A DNA stretch of 64,000 bases, taken from assembly GCA_910591455.2 (NCBI GenBank), contig OU342816.1, positions 13,706,638-13,770,637 of the forward strand, written 5' to 3'. Source of the stretch: Pholis gunnellus. Lineage: Eukaryota; Chordata; Actinopteri; Perciformes; Pholidae. Below, in pieces: positions 24,901-32,200 of the stretch (the first letter of the stretch is position 1; every line of letters begins with the position of its first letter). Position numbers and translations under genes: made by a program. The notes below the pieces were generated by a model, which had not been told where the DNA came from, did not search any database, and saw only the letters and a program-made list of their open reading frames with translations.

Positions 24901-27900
24901 AGTTATGCAAGAACAATGCAGGAGGCTGTGCTTTATGGTGAATAATGCACACTTGATTGCATTTCAGTGGAAATGTACCTTGTATGATTTTATATGACAA
25001 ATAAATTGATTGGTTGAACGAGTCTGTGCTCCAGTTTGTTCAGAGAATTAAATTCAAGCATTATTCAATTAGCAGGTATCAGTACTGTCTACGCTCACCA
25101 TACCTGGCTTGTTAGCTGAACTGGATGTACTACTAGACACTTTAAGGAGTCAGCTGTTTGTTTGTTTTTCCGGTAGTTACAAACAAGACATCCCAATTAA
25201 TATCACAGTTGTTCACGGTGCACCTGGCTAACCAAGCTAGCTAAATGGTGCTAACTTAGCATTTGTTTTGCTAACGAGGCCTGCCCTCGAGCTTCCCCAG
25301 TGCCACCCTCTCGCCCAAATATGGTCACTTCTGGTTCGAAAAAACACTCACTTTGAGCCTCACTTTGGCTCTTCAGATACCTATGGGGGACGTCACAGAG
25401 ACTTCGTCCACATTTTATACAGTCTATGGGTGCGACACCTCTGACGGACTAAAGTTAGATATCTTGAAAGGGAAACTCCCAAGTCTATAAATCTTTGTTC
25501 AGCCAAGTGCGAGAGCTATTTTAAGCTTTAGCAGCAAAAGGATATGAGACACTGTTAGAACACTAGGACACTAGTGCGCGTAACAGACTATATGCTATGT
25601 GTTGTCATATATTTACTATATATAGTACAGGGCACTACTACTGTTATGTACAGAGGTTAGAGCAAACAATAAGGAAACATATGGGACTGTATCTGATATG
25701 TGTCACAACAGAGTACATCCCCATCACTTTGATGTAACCAATCTTTCACACTTATTCTCACCTGGATGACGGCACTGAACCAGCAGGTGTTGCCAACATT
25801 GCGGATGCCCACGGGCCAGTCGTCCTGACGGATCCACTCTGCAGGGTTGCACATATCACTCTGGGCTTCACATCTCTTCCTCTTCATTCTCGCTGCATTC
25901 TCCTCTACACTGGCCTCCAGAGCCCTGCGGTACATCAAATTACCCATTTCAAAGCACTGAACTGACAACTGTATTAAACACAGGTGGACTTAGTTAAGAC
26001 TCCCTGTCCTGTGTAGAGGTTGAATAAGAAGTCTAAATCTCTCAGGAAAACACAAACTGTGTCGTGAGACAGAGACAAATGCATGCTAAATTATTACCAT
26101 GCTGATGTTTAGCAGGTGAGGATTATCATGAATACCATTTCTATTTTAGCGCGAAACACAAAGTACAGCTGATAAGAATGTCATGAGTTATGCAGGTATT
26201 TGGTCATTAACCAAAGTATGATGGTTGCGCGAAGACAAAAAATCAGGGTTTCACATATGTCATTATTATTCATTGTGTGTAAATTATTAATGACTGCGTC
26301 ACATTTTGTGCCAATGGATGATTAACAACTTTGAAGTGTGACTTGATGAAAAGTCAGCTGATCATCAAAAACAAGCTTATGAATGTCTGTACAAAATGTT
26401 ATAAAGGTATTGAGATATTTCTGTCTTTGCCAAAAGTGGTGGAGCGACCGACCGACTCACCGTCATTGCCAACCCCAGAACCACTCCACTAGTGTGGCTA
26501 CAAAGTAAATACATCTATTTTAAACTTTCAGCCCATTTGTTTCAACCTCTGATCGACAAGGCTTCAGGTTGATTCATACACATACAGACAATATGAAACA
26601 ACTGAGTCTTTCATATTCCCTTTAGTTCAATTCTGTTGTTTCCAGTGAAAAATCTACTGTCTCCATTTTCATACTTTAAGTCAGCAGTAAATAAAAAATA
26701 AATAAAATCACAGTCAACAGTAACAAAGAAGCATTGCATGAAAAGCCGGTTCTCTTTTACCTATTAAATTCTCTCTCCTCTTCCTGGGCATTGTGGGACT
26801 CCTGCAGGCTGAGTTCTATGGCCGTCTGCAGTTCATCTTTAGGGAGTCCTGACAAAACAAACAGCAGTGTGTCAGCAAGATCCCACAATTCTGGTAAAAA
26901 CAATTTCAATAGGGCAGAACAGATTACAGAGCTCTTCATCAAATACGTCCTCTTCTGTGCTTGACCAACTCTACCCTTCCATGTCTACATTCTGGAGAAC
27001 ATCTGTAAAGGAAGGTTTGACCCTCAGATACAAAACAGACACATATGCTTGAAAGCGAAAAAGCACACGCCTTTAAAAGAATAAAAGCCTCGCATGTGAA
27101 TCCGCTTCAGATGGTAAATCTAATATCTGACATATTTCATAACGTTCAGAAAGACAATTGGAAAATCACGGCCAGTTTATATGGAATGTCGCCTAGTGTT
27201 TGGGGGTATACAAGTAGGAAGGATTTGGAACTACTTTCTTTTTCCCAATCCTAACACAACTACATCTGAAACCTGAGTGCAACACCACAAATGACAGCCT
27301 GGTGCAAAAAAACGGTTTTAATTTGAACAGCTATTAGTTCATGACAACTGTATGAGGGTGTTTTTGTACAACTCGTCTGTTAAGGATTTAAGTAAGTCAA
27401 AATGGTAGACGTGGTCGCTTTGAGTGACAGGTGTGTTTGCTGCTAGCTGTCTGCTCTGCTGTATTACCCGGGCCCGCCTCAGCTCCACCGACGAGCGACC
27501 TCTTTGCCCACGTTTAGAGTTAGACTGTGTTTTTCAGCCTCTTTAACACATAAATGAACAAATGAGTGTTTCAGATTCCATACCTCAAAAGGCCTACAAA
27601 TGATCCTAATAAGTAAATGTAGTCAGAATTTTGTGCACGCTTGTTTTGTCCCAATGTACCTTTCTGGCCCTCCCAGGCCTCCGCAGAGGTCTCCAACTCC
27701 TGTGGTTCTCCAGGATCCTGAACCTCTGCAGACTGGGTTGTCAGCAGTCCAACAGCATTTCCAATGTCCCCCTGACTGGCCTTAAAGACAAGGAACAAGG
27801 AAAAGATAAGGCCCGACATTCTAGATACCATTAATCTGCTGGAGATTTAGCAATACAATACATCACAAGAGCAAACTAAGCAAATAAGAAATGCATGCAA

Positions 27901-29987
27901 ATACAAATATAGCAACCACTGAGTAATTAAAATAATGCAAGCATGTACTTAGATACAGTTAACTAGCCTAATTAAGGGAACACAGCACCCTTTTTGTGTT
28001 GGAAACCAGCAGTAGACAACCATTTCTAATTTTGTATAGAACTCTGAGAGCACGTGCCCCTCCCAAACCTGTGAGCTCCTGCTGTTTCTCTGTCTGCCCC
28101 TGGTGCAACAGGTTGGATGATGCCTGAACAACAGTCAGCCAGACTGTTTATTGTACTGCTTGTCAATTATCACTTTTATGAGGCTCCTATTAACTCAAGC
28201 TCCTAGGGATTTTTTCATTTGCAGTTGTGTTTCAAAACATAAGCGGTGTGCTGGGGTGGAAACTAGGCGCCCTGGGGGTGCTTTTAATGTAATCAAAGAG
28301 TGTTCCTTTAACATTAATTACACAATAACAGCAAGGGCTATGTTTTTTTTAGCCAACTAGCAGAATGGCTCTAGGGATGGATTCCCATGACATTTTGAAT
28401 AGACTTTCATGTTCTCCACAGGATGGCTTGGAATAACACATCTCTTAACACGTTTACGCTCATAACATAAGAAACACTAATGGTCACCAAAGACCCTGTG
28501 CTCTCACAGTAAGTTATCTTAGTCATAAGTGATCTTACAGCATACTGTAGGAATTTCAAATTTGTTTAGCTCAACAGATCTAACAAAAATGCCTTTTGGT
28601 CAACTGGAATCTGTGTAATGAAACAGTTGCCTATATGTCTTATTATGTGCTTTGATGAAGTTACACATAAAGGCCATTCACTTGCTTGCATTGTAGCAAA
28701 AATAACCTTATAGTACACACAAGGGAGCCACCATCCATTGTCTCCTAAAAGCCGACGACGAGTTCTAAGGTCTTACATTCAAAGCTCTGTGGAGGATCTG
28801 AGGGTCCTGGATGCCAGTGATCTCCCTCAGCTGGTTGATCAGGATTTTGCTCTGCTGAGTGAAAGGATTGGACAAAAGGGAAACAATCGTCAAGCTTGAG
28901 ATACTTGGAGCGTTCCAGCCAACAAGCCCTTTGTGGTACTCACATAGTTTGGGTTAGTGATGGACAGGCATTTGACTCACATTTGGGCTGACCAAATGAA
29001 CAAAACTGGGCCACCAGTGGGCTATCCCCTTGCGGTAGCAAGCAGATATCCCACTTTTTGCCCAAGAAAGTCCCACTAGCAGTCCACCTTGCCCCACATG
29101 CTATTCTTGGGAACACCTGAGGATATGCGTGGGCCTCACTTATAGCCTGTGACCCAGTGTGCAGACACACATGGGGTCTATATGGAGCTGAAGGACAAAT
29201 GTCCAAATGCCAACATCGTCATGCCTATATGAGGTCCACATGTCGGCTGGGTCATAACAATGGCTTTATGAAACAGAGCCAAACTCAGCGGCTTCAGTAA
29301 GCCGCATTGAATGAATAGCATTCTTTTAAATATGCTTAGTCGCTTTCTTACCGAGAGTTAGATGAGAGGATTGAAGATGGACCGATTCCTCTAGGAAGAC
29401 ACTAGTTTCAGCGAACAAATAGTTAAGAACATAACCCCCTCATAAAATGGCAAATTGTTACTTTCACACATCAGAGATGCTGGTAGGCGAACTGTGTTTT
29501 GGACAAAGCCAGACCAGCCGTTTCCCCCAGTTTCCAGTCAAGCTTAGCTAACTGGCTGCTCGTGGTAGCTTAATATTTACTACACTGACAAATAAGTGTA
29601 TTTTTCTTATTGAAAATGATAAAGAAAAGGCTATGTCTGTTCTCTGTGTCTTACAAGGGTATTCTTGGTGAGGGTGATATGTTGAATAATCTATATCAGC
29701 CAATTGTTTCCTTTAAACTAAACTCAAACACTATAACAAATGTATTGGGGGAAACCAAATGCTCCCCAGCATGGCAACATCCCATCATCCACCGATGTAC
29801 AGGTCATCGACATTTGTAAACACAAACTCTCAAAAGCCGTTATATGTTTAGACCTCATAGACATGAAGTATTGAAAAGTAATAACATAAGCCTGCTGAGA
29901 GAGCGGCGCTATATATAAAGCCTGCTAACCCTGCTAACCCAACAGCAGGTGGACATGTCAGGGTATCTCTCTCACACCACGCACACA

Positions 29988-30070
<83 letters not shown>

Positions 30071-31025
30071 CATGCACACACAAACACACACACACACAAA
30101 CACGCACACACAAACACGCACACAGGACGCCAAGAGCAGGCTGACCAGACTTATATGGAGCCCCGGGGCTATCTGAGACCCTCTTAGTTCGCCTCTATTT
30201 TAGGTTACTGACATGGATAGCACAGGCTTCTGTTTATCATTCCACTCACCATGCCACCAGACCAGAGTGACTAAGGCACTGGGTCTCTCTCTCACACACA
30301 CACACACACCTCCTATGTCAATACCAAATAGAAAAATAAGGCAAACAAAGAGTATAACGACGCCACAGAGGTTCTACTGTATGTAAACCCTAACCTTTAG
30401 TACATAACATCATTAGAAGCTTGGCTCAATGACTGTCTGCTGGAATGGTTAATTAGAAAGGCCGATGGATAGAGCTGAAGGCTGCTTGAATGGCTACAGA
30501 GCCAAATACTGATTAAATTAAGTGTTACACTCCAGAATAATGTGGTTATTTAATGGAATATGGTACTGATAAATCATGTGTCCTATGAGACTAGCAACTG
30601 AGGACATCAGACGTAAAATGTGAAAATTATATTTATCAGACATTTGTTTGTCATATTGGCTGAATTTGCCTTTGAACCAAATGCCAGTAATTTAGCAAGT
30701 AAATACGCAGTTTAAGAAATGAATTTCCAAAATTAAAGTTTGACTAAAATACGAGCTTCTTGGTGTATTTTCTTTCTTTTCTAAATATTATGTTAATCTT
30801 TTGAATTTTTTTTCTACCTCGTGTTTAAAAAAACGATGTTAAAAGTAACTTTAAAATTCCTGATTTTTAGTACAGGTTTGGCCTTCGCACACCATTGGGG
30901 TTAGTGTTAACGTTAGTTCCTCGTGCATGCCGATGCAAATGTCACTTTGTTAGGTTGGTTCCGTCATCCTTTGCGCTCACCGAGTTCGCTGAGTTCTCTC
31001 CATCTTCAGTCTGTTCACCTCTCAT
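10043..31025 (-). CDS. usp28: Ubiquitin carboxyl-terminal hydrolase 28 (26 coding exons)
   Basis: Cysteine protease that removes ubiquitin from substrates; mammalian USP28 acts in the nucleus in DNA-damage and p53 signalling and stabilises MYC. I assembled 26 exons whose phases all join, giving 3609 nt or 1202 residues plus stop (human 1077 from memory). Order: UBA-like N-terminus (about 17-50), ubiquitin-interacting motif (DELQTAIELSLQES, about 86-100), USP domain with Cys box GNTCWFSAVIQ (C158) and His box GHYWAY (H583) followed by KYND (about 598-601), a long acidic linker (about 641-892), then a conserved helical C-terminus ending SIVSVK. The stretch MMLTPAMQGVILAIAKARQT with AFHEEYSRL marks it as USP28 rather than USP25. 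It is divergent from htr3b. Odd points: no clear SUMO-interaction motif, an enlarged linker with a Q6-E4 run, a non-consensus donor after exon 17, and microsatellites on both sides of exon 24. Confidence 0.95.
11169..11367 (-). CDS. usp28: usp28 exon 25
   Basis: Residues 1079-1145, starting ALNESASRLF and ending LGQDMD. Its acceptor follows a CTCCTCCT run, the plus-strand (AGG)n at about 11373-11395. Donor GTAAGA. Confidence 0.93.
12570..12715. repeat. Dispersed teleost repeat fragment in usp28 intron 24
   Basis: The string AAATTTCATGAAATGTCACA, followed by a TTTCCAGAGGACGA segment, resembles the widespread teleost repeat with a CCATGAAATTTGG ... CCAGAGGATGA core. It is short and diverged. 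Confidence 0.45.
12897..12969. repeat. (CA)n microsatellite 3' of usp28 exon 24
   Basis: About 24 pure CA units, then TA and GC interruptions. On the usp28 strand it is (TG)n and begins about ten bases after the exon 24 donor. Confidence 0.98.
12981..13104 (-). CDS. usp28: usp28 exon 24
   Basis: Residues 1037-1078 (MREALIFLAHAYETNATLL through AIYRRKCLT), matching the human segment ending IALYRRKCL. At 124 nt it is not a multiple of three, so skipping would shift the frame. Its acceptor CTGCAG is preceded by a (TG)n tract instead of a pyrimidine tract. Confidence 0.93.
13111..13146. repeat. (CA)n microsatellite at the 3' splice site of usp28 exon 24
   Basis: About 17 CA units with one CC break. 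On the gene strand it is (TG)n and touches the CTGCAG acceptor, occupying the place of the polypyrimidine tract. Confidence 0.97.
13242..13321 (-). CDS. usp28: usp28 exon 23
   Basis: Residues 1011-1037, QWHDDYRLFRTVFVYQLTGL and on to HYQHGR, matching human WHEDYSLFRKVSVYLLTGLE. Donor GTAGGT. Confidence 0.93.
13949..14027 (-). CDS. usp28: usp28 exon 22
   Basis: Residues 984-1010, AISIKREARNKLRLIKPEDM then DMDEYL. The donor GTGGGC is weak, but the join Y-L-Q-W keeps the length of human Y-K-K-W. Confidence 0.88.
15067..15245 (-). CDS. usp28: usp28 exon 21
   Basis: Residues 925-984, from AFHEEYSRLFEL through ERTLLEQFTDRNLNFDER, one of the most conserved parts of the USP25/28 C-terminal region. 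Confidence 0.94.
15975..16070 (-). CDS. usp28: usp28 exon 20
   Basis: Residues 893-924. MMLTPAMQGVILAIAKARQT is nearly identical to human USP28 and is the clearest marker separating it from canonical USP25. Confidence 0.95.
16634..16918 (-). CDS. usp28: usp28 exon 19, acidic linker with poly-Gln
   Basis: Residues 798-892. Low-complexity E/P/Q-rich sequence with a Q6 run (about 846-851) followed by E4, then the ordered segment SEVEIPNVGRIMVRADADGY leading into exon 20. In phase with both neighbours. Confidence 0.88.
16955..16998. repeat. Short CCATCCATCCATTATCTATA-type repeat fragment
   Basis: Matches the start of a common teleost dispersed repeat (CCATCCATTATCTATACCGC) in usp28 intron 18; only about 40 bases remain. 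Confidence 0.55.
18164..18297 (-). CDS. usp28: usp28 exon 18, linker
   Basis: Residues 753-797. Pro/Ser-rich and poorly conserved; supported by an open frame, an acceptor after a T9 tract, and matching phases (1 in, 0 out). Confidence 0.78.
18444..18779 (-). CDS. usp28: usp28 exon 17, linker
   Basis: Residues 641-753. The first part (YVHEDNRWFQQELSEWEEQF) aligns with human YIQEDNWRFEQEVEEWEEE; the rest is P/E-rich. The donor is GTCTGT, an unusual +3 C; using it restores frame with exon 18. Confidence 0.85.
19288..19516 (-). CDS. usp28: usp28 exon 16, catalytic His box
   Basis: Residues 565-641. YRLHAVLVHEGQASAGHYWA holds the catalytic histidine H583; KYND (third catalytic position) and the SAYCLMYIDD end of the USP fold follow. 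Confidence 0.96.
19827..19897 (-). CDS. usp28: usp28 exon 15
   Basis: Residues 541-564, ELKASIDRLTQMLEGMYIDN then CLCQ; helical segment of the USP domain insertion. Confidence 0.92.
20378..20586 (-). CDS. usp28: usp28 exon 14
   Basis: Residues 471-541. Variable start (EPEDTDSSEAPGSS), then IYKPFTQCRLP and TEEELQFVKTCLQRWRTEVE, conserved in USP25/28. Flanking phases 2 and 1 fit. Confidence 0.93.
20739..20912 (-). CDS. usp28: usp28 exon 13
   Basis: Residues 413-471, YKNYGSGPTKYPLADMLQFV and LEFATTKP, aligned with human KYGSGPARFPLPDMLKYVIEFASTKP; part of the insertion in the USP domain. Confidence 0.94.
21007..21102 (-). CDS. usp28: usp28 exon 12
   Basis: Residues 381-413, charged coiled coil (HERRGEVKKLKEQLAALQQK) that in human USP28 belongs to the dimerising USP insertion arm. 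Confidence 0.94.
21388..21515 (-). CDS. usp28: usp28 exon 11
   Basis: Residues 339-381, RWFKRLPPVLTFELSRFEFN through KLEFPQIMYMDR, a USP-fold core segment nearly identical to human. Confidence 0.95.
21609..21757 (-). CDS. usp28: usp28 exon 10
   Basis: Residues 289-338, EQFGQYPLQVNGFNNLDECL and EGAMVEKEIESL. The acceptor CTTAG is followed at once by GTAAGACG, which could be misread as a donor; frame shows it is exon. Confidence 0.94.
21843..21919 (-). CDS. usp28: usp28 exon 9
   Basis: Residues 263-289, KVEDKQKNPMVQLFYGTFVT then ERRHEG, matching human NPMVQLFYGTFLTEG. Confidence 0.95.
22003..22070 (-). CDS. usp28: usp28 exon 8
   Basis: Residues 241-263, DVSEFSHKLLDWLEDAFQLA, the QQDVSEF region of the USP fold (QQ is supplied by exon 7). 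Confidence 0.95.
22358..22495 (-). CDS. usp28: usp28 exon 7
   Basis: Residues 195-240, DKRNIAFMQELRCLFALMVG to TTEAQQ; phase 0 on both sides. Confidence 0.95.
22615..23110 (-). mobile_element. 3' fragment of a non-LTR retrotransposon (LINE) in usp28 intron 6
   Basis: Minus-strand frame 22755-23110 reads like the extreme C-terminus of fish LINE ORF2 proteins (VAFNDAFRILLKLPRWTSAS, then VPTFHAVLRNFIYKFKCRL). Past the stop is an AT-rich tail ending TGAGTCTGAAATAAA, typical of a LINE 3' end. The element is 5'-truncated and lies in the same orientation as usp28. Clade not determined. Confidence 0.8.
23160..23246 (-). CDS. usp28: usp28 exon 6
   Basis: Residues 166-194, SLFHLPVFRRLVLSYHLSER to KCKSHS, following directly on the Cys box. 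Its frame stays open through the donor into the LINE fragment. Confidence 0.95.
23400..25130. other. usp28 intron 5, no gene seen
   Basis: Long AT-rich intron. Apart from a CTTGTATGATTTTATATGAC plus AAATAAATTGATTG tail-like stretch near 24975-25012, which resembles the 3' end of a SINE/LINE, I see nothing recognisable. Confidence 0.4.
25300..25440. repeat. Dispersed percomorph repeat fragment
   Basis: CTCGCCCAAATATGGTCACT plus TCTGGTT, and GACGTCACAGAGACTTCGTC plus a CACATTTTATACAGTCTATG end, match a very common percomorph short element. Lies in usp28 intron 5. Confidence 0.6.
25762..25924 (-). CDS. usp28: usp28 exon 5, catalytic Cys box
   Basis: Residues 111-165, ending WPVGIRNVGNTCWFSAVIQ with the nucleophile C158; preceded by the basic RMKRKRCEAQ stretch that aligns with human KRSKRKRCEVW. 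Confidence 0.97.
26425..26510. repeat. Dispersed teleost repeat fragment in usp28 intron 4
   Basis: Reads GCCAAAAGTGGTGGAGCGAC, CGACCGACTCACCGTCATTG, then a CCACTCCACTAGTGTGGCTA end, like the common GTGGTGGACCGACCGACCGA repeat. It may be the other end of the family seen at 12570. Confidence 0.5.
26761..26848 (-). CDS. usp28: usp28 exon 4, ubiquitin-interacting motif
   Basis: Residues 82-111. KDELQTAIELSLQESHNAQE fits the UIM pattern (acidic start, A-I..S core), aligned with human DDLQAAIALSLLES. Confidence 0.93.
27660..27780 (-). CDS. usp28: usp28 exon 3
   Basis: Residues 42-82. Begins ASQGDIGNAVGLL, the end of the UBA-like domain (human ASNGDITQAVSLLTD), then an acidic stretch. The VIDLT SUMO-interaction motif found in human just before the UIM is absent. 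Confidence 0.9.
28777..28854 (-). CDS. usp28: usp28 exon 2, UBA-like domain
   Basis: Residues 16-41, QSKILINQLREITGIQDPQI then LHRALN, matching human LLNQLREITGIQDPSFLHEALK. Phase 0 on both sides. Confidence 0.94.
28950..29230. repeat. Possible degenerate GGGCC/CACATG-rich repeat in usp28 intron 1
   Basis: Recurring short blocks such as GGGCCACC, CCCACTAGC, CCCACATG and GGTCCACATG recall the degenerate CCCACATGGGC-type repeats of fish. No clean unit could be set. Confidence 0.3.
29990..30125. repeat. Long (CA)n microsatellite in usp28 intron 1
   Basis: About 38 nearly uninterrupted CA units followed by an imperfect CACACAAACACG tail. A shorter CA run follows at about 30293-30309. Confidence 0.98.
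30981..31025 (-). CDS. usp28: usp28 exon 1, start codon
   Basis: Fifteen codons, MRGEQTEDGENSANS, ending at GTGAGC in phase 0, which joins exon 2 exactly. The ATG has A at -3 and follows a T10 run and CATCTACA. Human exon 1 is similar in length but not in sequence, so the start is supported by phase, splice site and position rather than homology. Confidence 0.7.
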
Positions 31026-31029
31026 TGTA

Positions 31030-31220
31030 GATGAAAAAAAAAAGATGTGGATTTCTTCTTGTTTTCACCAAACGCTTTCAAACCCCGACTCCGCGTCAAA
31101 CCAGCTCCATCTGTCACAATCTCAGACAGCGACTAGCTGCGCGCGCGCTCACCTGTTAGGACATGCGCGTGGGCGAGAGCGATCGCTAAAGCACGCGCCC
31201 TCTCTTTCACAATTAACGTG
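31030..31220 (-). promoter_or_regulatory. Probable usp28 5' UTR and promoter
   Basis: A CpG-richer patch (CTGCGCGCGCGCTCACC, GCGTGGGCGAGAGCGATCGC) just upstream of usp28 exon 1. No TATA box was identified; the transcription start cannot be placed. Confidence 0.4.
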
Positions 31221-31289
31221 ACAGGACAGTTCTTAATGTGATACAGTGACAGACTTCCTTAATACCCGGATGATTTGTGGTGGGATATA

Positions 31290-31660
31290 ACTCTTTAACT
31301 CAATAACTGACCACTTGTACTTTACTTAAGTATTTTCATTTTATCCTACTTACACTCCAATTCAGCGGCAAATATTGAACACTTTACTCCACTACATTTA
31401 TTTAACAAATGTAGTTAGGCCTACCTATCATTGATATAAATTGTAAATTAACTAATAGATTATGATGTGTTATTAGGCTATAGGTTATGCTAGGCAGCAG
31501 TATTTAAAGTAATAATTCAAATGAACCCCATCCAGCTGCAAGATTAAGGTGATGAACACATAAATGCATCAATCCAATAATAAAATCTTTGGTACTTTTA
31601 GTGTATTTTGCTGCTAACACTTTTTTACTTTTACTAAAGTAAGATTTTGAATGCAGTCTA
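31290..31660. repeat. Dispersed teleost element between usp28 and htr3b
   Basis: CTTGTACTTTACTTAAGTAT, ACTTTACTCCACTACATTTA, TTTTACTTTTACTAAAGTAA and TTTTGAATGC follow in the order expected of a very abundant teleost repeat, probably a MITE. Both ends are degraded; a short piece of the same family is at 7437. Confidence 0.7.
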
Positions 31661-32166
31661 TAAGTCTTGTGCATCATTTCAAACACATTACTCTCACTTT
31701 TGGTATCTTTGGAAGCTTTGTGATCTTGATTTTGAATAAAGGCGTTAGGGAAGTTAAGGGAGAACTGTAAATACGAGAAACTTCACAAGAAGGAAAGGAG
31801 ATGGAACAACTAGTTGATTGGAAGTTTAGATCGCACCATGACATCCTCCATTTGGTGTGTTCAGCTGGGTTAAAACACCTTTAAAATAACAGATACCTAA
31901 GTGTTTATGCTCCTCTGTAATGAAGCAATACACTGGCACTAAACAACCCTTCAGGGAGTCATTATTATATGTATCACCTTACCCGGGCAGTGGAAAATCA
32001 ATACCAGCGCCTCCAAAATGTCTGCACTACCCTGTTCATTGTTCTTCCCCTACACCGAGTACCGCTACTCTTGAAACTGTGGATATTTTCGTGTTGACAG
32101 AGGAGATGTTTTGATGTGACATCTGGATAACATCTGTCTTTTGGAAGGCTGATTTCTGTTAACTTG

Positions 32167-32200
32167 ATGTCTCTCATTTGGCTGACTCTGTTGCTCTCAG
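32167..32200 (+). CDS. htr3b: htr3b exon 1, signal peptide
   Basis: ATG plus 10 codons (MSLIWLTLLLS) and one base, then GTAAGC. Joined to exon 2 it gives MSLIWLTLLLSAHLAEC, a typical signal peptide. Confidence 0.7.

Noticed and set aside
10043..31025. Assignment of the protease to usp25 instead of usp28
   Set aside because: Some segments resemble USP25, but exon 20-21 sequence, the C-terminus and the htr3/zbtb16 neighbourhood all support usp28.
31130..31185. ATG upstream of a GTGAGC donor as usp28 start
   Set aside because: That ATG is followed by TCC TAA, a stop. The ATG at 31025 gives an exon in phase with exon 2.
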